A stretch of DNA of 64,000 bases from Rhodamnia argentea (Eukaryota; Streptophyta; Magnoliopsida; Myrtales; Myrtaceae). Under the pieces are notes generated by a model, which was not told the DNA's origin, did no database searches, and saw only the letters and a program-made list of their open reading frames with translations. Positions 57,331-64,000 of the stretch are shown here, piece by piece. How positions within the stretch are numbered: the stretch's first letter is position 1; each line of letters begins with the position of its first letter. The stretch lies in assembly GCF_020921035.1 (NCBI RefSeq), contig NC_063151.1, forward strand, positions 20,590,934-20,654,933. Direction: 5' to 3'. Made by a program: the position numbers and the translations under genes.

Positions 57331-58984
57331 TATACTATCAATATAAAATGAAGGGAGCCTCCTACTTTTCATGGTTTCGTTTTTGCTACTCCATTTTAAT
57401 TACACGTTTTTCCGACAATCCGCGTAACAAGCGGGTAAACGTCGAGCGTCAAATGTGGGCGCCATTCGGAGAATCTAAATCTCAGAGATTAGATTGACCT
57501 GGAACTCTTAAAGACAATAACCTTATCAGGAAGTAGGAAGTCACATAGAAAGAGTTAAAGACATATGTTCTTGATTCCAACTTTAGGGTGTTCCCTTCCT
57601 ACAACACGCTGCCAACGTCGGTGATCGTTTCTGTTTTCAATAACTTGGTTTCTTTGCATCTCGGCACGCGACCAGCCTAGAGAATTGGTACTACTGGATA
57701 TTGATACTGATGACCGGTTTTCTACAAAACGCTACGGTCGCGGTGGGCGCCCTATCGATATGGTATGTTCGATTTTCCTCGGATTTTAGGAAATTCACGA
57801 GAATCGTCTGCTCGTGCTGTGAATGTTTGTTCTCGTTTGAGACCTTTTGATCATCTTTTTCTTATTTCCTTCTCGTTATAGCATGAGCATCAACGCATGG
57901 GAGATAGTGATCCCTTTCGCCTTCCTCGCTGCCATCGGGTTCTCTCTCCCTCTCTCTATCTAATCTAGTTCAGCGCTTTCAAATCATTTCAATTTATCGC
58001 TAATTCAACTCACTTCGTAGCTAGCAATGTTGTTGTTTGATATCTGCACATGATTTTGAACTAACCTGTGGAAAACGGGCTCGTGATTTTCTCACAATTT
58101 GTGCAGAGTGAGAGTGGCGAATGAGCTCGGAGCCGGAAACTCCGAGGCTGCCAAGTTTGCCACCATCGTCGCGGTGGTTCAATCTTCTACGATCGGCCTC
58201 TCCTTCTGTGCGCTCATATTGACCTTGCACGACAAAATTGGCTACCTGTACACATCATCCAGCGATGTCCTCGAAGAAGTGGACAAGCTATCTTATCTTT
58301 TGGCAGCTACAATCCTGCTCAACAGTGTTCAGCCGATCTTGTCCGGTGAGTTATGTGTACGGATTTTGTTAAAAATTGCTCCAGAGGAGTTCTTAAACAT
58401 CTCGACGGAACAAAGTTTGTCATCTTCAAAATTTTGTTATGTGCATGATCTTTCTATCATGCAACATATTTATGTCCATCCTAATGTTCAATCACTTTAC
58501 TAAATAAATGTAACAAGAATTCGAAAACCGTGTGTCTCGGGAGTTGCCGTCGGATCGGGATGGCAAGCGTACGTCGCGTGCATAAATTTAGGATGCTATT
58601 ACATCGTCGGGCTTCCTCTTGGACTTCTCCTAGGATGGATCTTCGACTTTGGTATCGTGGTACGTATGCAAGCCTCCGATGATTTGCTTTCCACTTATTG
58701 ATAACTTTGTTTCTCAATTGTACTACACATGATTTGAAAGTAACCCTGAATTGGATATATACTATGGCGTAGGGCATCTGGGGAGGCATGATAGTTGGTG
58801 GGACTGCAATTCAAACAGCGATACTTGCCCTGATAACTATTAACTGTGATTGGGGGAAGGAGGTAGGCGACTTAACTCTACATAAAGTACCAATTAAATG
58901 TGGTTCAATCTTAGCGACCATATGAAAAAAAATAATAAATAAATAAAAAGCACTAGGAGAAGGATGATTCGGCACATTGCTAGA

Positions 58985-59150
58985 TTTTCATTTTGCTCCG
59001 TCGTTCAGCAGAAAATGTTTAGGACACAAATTGCTATCGACAATGAAAACATTTTTCGCCGGCTGGTTATTTCAAGCAATATAAGCGATCACTTTTAGAA
59101 AAAAAATATTTTTCAAATTATTCATTTTTCGCGAAACAAACGGGGGGTTT
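58985..59150. repeat. Family D MITE fragment in intron 7 of the fifth copy
   Basis: TTCATTTTTCGCGAAACAAA (59122-59141) is the family D right end. The left side is short and degenerate. DTX-4 intron 7 (76 bp) lacks it. Confidence 0.55.
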
Positions 59151-59267
59151 TTGGTTGTATCTCTATGAATCTACTTGACTTAATTAATGCAGGCTGAGAA
59201 AGCTAAGGCACCGGTAGCAAAGTGGTCCACTCCAGATCCTGAGTTGCTCGCTTCAGCCGATGGCTAG

Positions 59268-60238
59268 AAAACTCTCCCATCTTCAGTATCGGACCCGCCT
59301 TTATTTCGTATGCGCAGTTGATTTTTATAATGCTTAACAAGTGTTTTCATAAGCTAAGGGACAAAAAATATTGACTATAGTAATCTAGAAAAGTCTCTAT
59401 GTGCGGGTCCACATTTGAGGTAGGAGCAATCAAGACAAAGGGTTTGTTTTTTTTTTTTTTTACCCTACACTGAAGTTGAGTCGCTAGCATCGGTCATGTG
59501 TGCCCCTCTTCATGAAAATTACAAACAAAATGCTACTAGCATTATAGATTAATTGGTCAAGCACTTGGTTTGAATGCGACCGGATGAAGCATTCCGATCA
59601 TTCTTCATAGCATCTCTTGTTCCGATCAATCTTTATGGACCAAGTCTGCCATCTTCTAGACAGAGTCTTAGACATAGGATGAATTATTTCGAATTAGTAT
59701 CATCGAAGACAAGATAACCCGCATTATCCACGATGAACGGCCTCTTTTTTAATTGAGTTAAAGTAGCTTCTAATCATGTAGAAGTAGCTCCGCGTGATAC
59801 TCGGCAAAATCTTACGATTAGCAAGCCAATACCATTTCATCCGCCGTGGGAGGGGACCAAGTCCAAGGTTTGAAGAACGTTAGTTCGATCGTTATATGAT
59901 ATATGCGACCCTGATTCTCATCGGGAGCTGCTTACTTCGAAAAGATGTTTGTGGACCATCACAAATCAACAGAACAACTCTTCTTTTAAGGTGTCACACC
60001 ACGTTGGAGTCCCTTGCTAACCAAAAAATAATAATAAAAGTAAAATAAAAAATTAAAATTTGTAAAATTTGTTCATGTCAACACCAGTCGTGCCCGTCGT
60101 CCGTGGTAGTAATTTCCCGCCAAAATTAGTCGGATGAACTCAATTGGACTTTTTGGTACTTTTCCCCATGAACATCATAAAACTGCTATTTCCAATTTTC
60201 ATGCATAATGGGTGACAACACAAATGTTTAACAAGAGT
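59268..60238 (+). other. 3' flank of the fifth copy and spacer
   Basis: Up to about 59520 it resembles the DTX-4 3' flank. Near 60030-60165 lies the right part of a family A MITE (CGTCCGTGG-AG, CAATTGGACTTTTTGGTACTTTTCC). No gene. Confidence 0.5.
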
Positions 60239-60287
60239 GGCCGTCGAATCTAGTTAGCAAGCACATGGCGCATATGTGAACTTAGAA

Positions 60288-60552
60288 TTAGTGATGATCG
60301 GTGTTGGGGAGGGTAGATTCCATACCTAGAACCTAGAAACTATCATGTTATAATCGGTTCCTAATTTTTGAAATTTTGGGTTTTGTTTTTAGCTTATGAA
60401 ATCGATTCTGAAATTAGCTCCAAAACCAATCCGGTTAATCCAGTTCCTAGGTGTGTCTACACTACAAATCGGATGGGTTCCATATTATTAGAACATATTT
60501 TTCGGGTGATCCGGTCCGGTTCTTGGTAGAACCAATCCAGTTGCACATCCTT
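60288..60552. mobile_element. hAT-like fragment inserted in the exon 6 relic
   Basis: TAGTGATGATCGGTGTTGG at the left resembles the hAT-like end in DTX-2 (TAGGGGTGATCGG). The interior has the same AATCCGGTT and CCGGTCCGGTTC motifs. The right end is near GTTGCACATCC. Borders approximate; no target duplication resolved. Confidence 0.55.
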
Positions 60553-60677
60553 TCTTATGACGTTATTACATCATCAGGCTTCCTCTCGGATTTATCGGGA
60601 GATAGATCTTTAAAGTAGGCATCACGGCACGTAACCCTGGTTGTAATTAAGGATAACTCTTAATTTTTGTAAATGAT

Positions 60678-60929
60678 GATTCAATTGGATTGACAAAAGG
60701 GTTTCCGTGGTAGGATGGTTGGCGGAATTGTTGTACAAATGATAATACTTGCCATAATGAGGATTCAATTGGATTGACAAAAGGGCTTCCGTGGTAGGAT
60801 GGTTGGTGGAACTGTTGTACAAATGATAATACTTGCCATAATGAGGATTCAATTGGATTGACAAAAGGGTTTCCGTGGTAGGATGGTTGGCGGAACTGTT
60901 GTTCAAATGATAATACTTGCCATAATGAG
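60678..60929 (+). repeat. 84-bp tandem repeat, three copies
   Basis: Units start at 60678, 60762 and 60846, each GATTCAATTGGATTGACAAA and onward, with a partial fourth at 60930. The unit equals most of exon 7 of a DTX gene. Copies differ by only a few bases, so the amplification is recent relative to the decay of the gene. A minus-strand open frame with a 28-residue repeat across it is a by-product. Confidence 0.9.
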
Positions 60930-60960
60930 GATTCGGTGCGTCTCCTTCGTATAATAGCAA

Positions 60961-62062
60961 ATAGGGACATTTGAAAGTCCTTTACGAATTATGTAATTGA
61001 GTCCCAAACGTTGAATTTGGGTCCGAGTCCCAAACACTTTTGGGCATATGATTGAACTGACCAAGATTAATCTCATAAGGGCTCAATTACACAATGACTA
61101 AAAACGTTTAGGACTTTCATAGTAATTATTTTCTGATTAGGGAGATGCGCTTTAATATGGATAAATTGAGTTACGAATTATGACAATATTCGTCTAGAAG
61201 CTCGAATATATCTAAATCGCCGCGGCCTGGACGGATTTTCCGGGTCGATATTTAACTGGGCTGGGCTATTGGGCCTATTTCGATTTTGTGTGTTGGACTA
61301 ATTTGTTCTTCACTTCACATGTGCTATCCTCGCCCAAGAAAGTATCATATGGATGTGCATCAAACAATTTGCACGAACAACAACCAAATTTCTTTTTCTA
61401 GCTTCTCTGTTCAATTAAAATCGCTTGCGCTATGTCAAATTTTGTCACATTGATCAACTGGTATTGGTCGTCCAGCCCTATTTCTAATCTATCCTTTTGC
61501 AAACTTGCACACTACAATTTCACATACTTAGATGTCCACGTCAACGCAAGCCGGCAAAATAGACTGAATTGTCGTAATTGTAAAAGTTTAGGACTCAACT
61601 GGCAAAAAAAAAAAAAATTAAGACTAAATTGATACAATTGCAATAAGTTTATGACTTATTTGATAATTTTCCCGATTGAAAAGAAGTTATCTACAATGAA
61701 TTAATCCAATTAATAGAAAATCCTCTATCGGAGAAATCTAGGAAACGAAATTTCACAATACCATGATATTACAAATAAACCTAACGAATAACGTAGATAA
61801 TGATTCCACGTAGAAACCGTGAAGAATCCAATCTAAAATAGTGCAAAGAAACAGGAAAATTACAGCTGTGTTATTATGATTTGCGATGCACTCTAAAAAA
61901 GGAAAACAAATCTAAGTTTGATCTGGAGAAATTACCTGTGGAATTGTTAACTACAAAACATTAGCTCCCTTTGTATTTTGCTATACAACGTTTGCGGTCT
62001 TTTGTGCAGGAATTTACTATAAAAGGACAAATTTCCAACTCTTGCCCGCTGTGGCCTACACG
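60961..62062. other. Spacer with a family A MITE remnant
   Basis: At 61545-61675 lies a right arm of family A (AATTGTAAAAGTTTAGGACT, GCAATAAGTTTATGACTTAT, GATAATTTTCCC). The remainder includes the 3' flank of the minus-strand clathrin assembly gene. No other gene seen. Confidence 0.5.
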
Positions 62063-63175
62063 TCACCCTACGGTCGAGACCGTTACGGGAACCAAGTCCA
62101 GCCCCCTGAATCCATCGCCGCTAGCGGCCGACGGAGACGGAGCCGCGTAGAGCTTTCTTGACTCCGTGAATCGTCCTATGAGCAGAGCCAACTCGGCCGC
62201 GTCGACCTTGGTTTCCTTCTTCACCAATCTCCACCCTTGTCTCCTCTCCTCCTCCGCTGACGCCTTCGTCTTCAGATCCGCGACGGAATCCCACAGCCCG
62301 TCGTTGTTTTTCCTGTTCCCGAACACCGAAATCAGCCTGTCCTTGCAACTGTCCAGCCTGGTCAACACTGTCGCGAGCTGAGTAAGCTCGGAGGAGCTCA
62401 GGCCGTTCAGCCTCTCCTCGAGCCCGGCGAGCCGCGGCGAGATCTCGGACCGGGTCGCCCCGTAGTCCTCGCGCACCAACCTGACCACCTCGTGCACGAG
62501 ATCGTTCGACCGGAGTTGCTCCGAGTGCTTGGGCGCCTCGACCACCCGCTCGAGAACGCTCGACAACGCCTCGAGTTCAATCAACAACTCCGAGTTGGAA
62601 GACGCCGGGACCTTCTCAACCTGGTCCCCGGTCGAGCAGCGGCGGGGCGAGCCAGAGCCACACAGATAGAACCCGACTCGCCGCGAGGCGATCAGGGTCT
62701 GCTCCAAGAATTCCGCGTACCATCGCGCCCACGACGACAATTCCCAGGCCTCCGGGTCCGAGTCGTCGCGGAACCTCGACAGGTTGAGGTAATTGCGACC
62801 GCCATTGCCGGGGAAGAAGGACATCTGGCCTCGGAGGACGAAGGTGCCCTGCGTGAAGACGCGGTGGAGCGCGACGAGGCACTTGAGGGCGACGGCGGCG
62901 TCGGCGGCGCTGTGGAGGCGGTCCATGAGGGCCGCGACGCACGAGCGCGCGGTGATGCGGCACCCGCGGCCGAGCAGGAGGACGGCGGCGAGGCGGTCCT
63001 CCGAGGGGGCGGCGTCGGAGGGGGCGGCGGCGGTGGCGCGCAGGACGGTGAGGCGGACGGATGAGGCAGCGGTGCGCTTGAGGGAGAGGGTGGCTTTGAT
63101 GATGGAGACCTTGTCCCTGAGGATGCTCATGAGGACTCGGAGCTTTCGCTTCTGCGCCATTGATGGCGGTGCCAA
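62063..63175 (-). CDS. ANTH-domain clathrin assembly protein (At4g40080-like)
   Basis: Single-exon gene of 370 residues, close to the size of the small plant clathrin assembly proteins (PICALM10/At4g40080 type). These bind phosphoinositides through an N-terminal ANTH domain and help recruit clathrin and cargo at the plasma membrane or trans-Golgi. The ANTH region covers about residues 10-290. Family-typical text includes SIIKATLS, LSVLRAT-like SVRLTVLRAT, VALKCLVALHRV, GGRNYLNLSRFRDDSDPEAW and ELSSWARWYAEFLE. The C-terminal tail is short and lacks obvious NPF or DPF motifs. The first ATG (MAPPSM) was taken; the second Met (MAQKRKL) 15 bases on is an equally plausible start. It is far richer in G+C than its surroundings, as is common for intronless plant genes. 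Unrelated to the DTX array. Confidence 0.93.
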   Translation of the reverse strand: MAPPSMAQKRKLRVLMSILRDKVSIIKATLSLKRTAASSVRLTVLRATAAAPSDAAPSEDRLAAVLLLGRGCRITARSCVAALMDRLHSAADAAVALKCLVALHRVFTQGTFVLRGQMSFFPGNGGRNYLNLSRFRDDSDPEAWELSSWARWYAEFLEQTLIASRRVGFYLCGSGSPRRCSTGDQVEKVPASSNSELLIELEALSSVLERVVEAPKHSEQLRSNDLVHEVVRLVREDYGATRSEISPRLAGLEERLNGLSSSELTQLATVLTRLDSCKDRLISVFGNRKNNDGLWDSVADLKTKASAEEERRQGWRLVKKETKVDAAELALLIGRFTESRKLYAAPSPSAASGDGFRGLDLVPVTVSTVG

Positions 63176-63349
63176 AGGTTTTCGGACACAGAGGGGGAGA
63201 GAAAGATAGAGAGAGACGTTGAAGATACGTGAATGTCTGTTAAGGTTAATTTAAAAGGAAGCTGATTCGAAATTAGTTAAAAAGGTAAAATAAATATGGC
63301 AATAAAACAAAAAAGGAAAATATTCGGAATCAATCACGCGCGGAACAGA

Positions 63350-63362
63350 GCGACACGTGTGT
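63350..63362 (-). promoter_or_regulatory. G-box in the clathrin assembly gene promoter
   Basis: The palindrome ACACGTGT (63353-63360), with core CACGTG, lies about 180 bp upstream of the start codon. G-boxes bind bZIP and bHLH factors, for example in light or abscisic acid responses. Its activity here is inferred from position only. Confidence 0.5.
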
Positions 63363-63379
63363 GGTCCTACACGGTCAAG

Positions 63380-63840
63380 GGTCAACCCGACCAATTTTTA
63401 CCATTTCTTGTTTGACCAGAAAGAGGACAAAAATATGGAAATGATTTTGGGATGTCTTTTCTTGAATTACCAATTCATTTTTGGAATTGCCAAAAGTCTT
63501 GGAAAGTCCTTGGCAGGAAACCGTATAAGAATGACTAAAATTTCATATTTGGTAAGACTCATGAACATAGAAATAGGGAACATGCATTTAAATACAAAAA
63601 CTGCTTATTTCTTAAGTTCAATCCTATCTACCAATTTATCTCCCAAATATTCATCGATTTCTTTCTTGAATAACGACTCGTTATACTGTTTTCCTCAATC
63701 GGTTTGATGGAAATTCACCAAATCGCAAACAACTGGGTAAATTTTGATCACAATCAACTTGTAAGAGCTTTAGTTGTCAATAATTATATTGGGTATTTCA
63801 TAACTTCATCCACCTCATTTTCACTAAAGAGATAGCATGT
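63380..63840. other. Distal upstream spacer, no gene seen
   Basis: A 116-codon plus-strand open frame (63357-63707) has no recognisable motif and biased AT-rich codons; I do not call it a gene. Confidence 0.4.
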
Positions 63841-63849
63841 CCGTACTCA

Positions 63850-64000
63850 TCTAGGGTCTGCATGGCAACAATTCTGTTCCCAAAAACAGATTATGGTTAT
63901 AATGATTTTTTCTAATTATGGTTATAATGAGTTTTTAGAGAATCGGAATGTGTTTGATAACCGTATTGTGATTCTGTTCATGAATAGAAACACGTTTGAT
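63850..64000. repeat. Left part of an interspersed repeat cut by the window end
   Basis: GGTCTGCATGGCAACAATTC followed by TGTTCCCAAAAACAG resembles the ends of common plant hAT-type MITEs. An internal tandem duplication of ATTATGGTTATAATGA-TTTT occurs at 63891 and 63916. The other end is outside the window. Confidence 0.4.

Larger units (their letters stand above)
54396..59267 (+). pseudogene. Fifth DTX copy: MATE transporter pseudogene
   Basis: Exon relics: 54518-54812, 56150-56690, 57676-57762, 57882-57938, 58107-58345, 58541-58659, 58773-58862, 59193-59267; closest to DTX-4. Three lesions are visible. A 2-bp deletion turns the start ATGGCGGGT into ATCGAGT at 54518. A 1-bp deletion near 56169 makes exon 2 541 nt instead of 542 and leads to a stop at 56267-56269. 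The acceptor before exon 6 is CTCGG instead of CTCAG at 58540. An upstream in-frame ATG at 54396 would add a Leu-Ser run read from the CT repeat. An AG three bases into exon 6 could rescue splicing with the loss of one residue, but the exon 2 frameshift alone should kill the protein. Asp is replaced by Gly in AVGALSI, and Arg by Pro in exon 8. Confidence 0.88.
60239..60960 (+). pseudogene. Relic of a sixth DTX copy: exon 6 and triplicated exon 7
   Basis: GTGGCCGTCGAATC...TAGCAAGCACATG at 60239-60290 matches the start of DTX-4 exon 6 (44820-44875). The rest of exon 6 resumes at about 60556-60625 (TTACATCATCAGGCTTCCTC). Exon 7-like text follows from about 60690 (GTGGTAGGATGGTTGGCGGA), repeated three times. 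Stops and frameshifts throughout. The gap inside exon 6 holds a separate insertion. Confidence 0.75.

Noticed and set aside
60622..60970. Minus-strand open frames with three perfect ~28-residue repeats
   Set aside because: They are antisense readings of the 84-bp tandem repeat, which is explained better as a triplicated exon 7 relic. 84 is a multiple of 3, so any frame stays open.
62492..63209. Plus-strand frames of 190 and 138 codons over the clathrin assembly gene
   Set aside because: Antisense shadows in a GC-rich intronless gene; Gly/Arg/Ala-rich with no motif.
1..64000. A novel defence-type or operon-like system
   Set aside because: Nothing bacterial is present. All supported genes are a plant transporter array and one trafficking gene; the rest is mobile DNA. 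I also saw no convincing intact tRNA or rRNA gene.

Overview
This is plant nuclear DNA from a eudicot. It has intron-rich genes with GT-AG junctions, AT-rich introns, nested Copia, LINE, CACTA, MULE-like and hAT-like elements, and foldback MITEs. The species cannot be fixed from the sequence alone; a Myrtales-like tree (Eucalyptus or a relative) is a guess from the dense tandem duplication.

The core of the window is a tandem array of five genes, all on the + strand, for MATE efflux transporters of the DETOXIFICATION 27 (DTX27) type. I reconstructed the same eight exons in every copy; exons 2 to 7 are 542, 87, 57, 239, 119 and 90 nt in each, except for one lesion. DTX-1 (9628-19697, 502 aa), DTX-2 (22076-28631, 501 aa) and DTX-3 (32762-37602, 496 aa) form one subgroup. 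DTX-4 (40759-45267, 509 aa) and the fifth copy (54396-59267) form another. The fifth copy is a pseudogene: its start codon is deleted, exon 2 has a 1-bp deletion, and the exon 6 acceptor is GG instead of AG. A sixth, nearly erased copy (60239-60930) keeps only exon 6 and exon 7 relics, and exon 7 has been triplicated as an 84-bp tandem repeat. Flanking sequence upstream of DTX-4 suggests yet another copy was lost there.

The duplicated introns work as natural filled-site/empty-site pairs, which allows precise mapping of insertions: a Copia element in DTX-1 intron 4 (11689-16459), a hAT-like element with an 8-bp target duplication in DTX-2 intron 1 (22645-23632), and a palindromic MULE-like element with a 9-bp target duplication in DTX-2 intron 2 (24962-26450).

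Layout: 1-4590 decayed LINE (- strand); 4.6-9.6 kb repeats, including a 663-bp MITE with a 10-bp target duplication; 9.6-37.6 kb DTX-1 to DTX-3; 37.6-40.7 kb spacer; 40.8-45.3 kb DTX-4; 45.3-54.4 kb spacer with a gag relic split by a 4.8-kb CACTA element; 54.4-61 kb pseudogene and relics; 62.1-63.2 kb intronless ANTH-domain clathrin assembly gene (- strand).

The most interesting object is the CACTA element at 48692-53502 (ends CACTAC...GTAGTG, target duplication GCG). It carries antisense, intron-containing pieces of the gene for the large subunit of replication factor C (RFC1, BRCT region), probably with more upstream gene sequence. The capture is broken by at least one stop codon.
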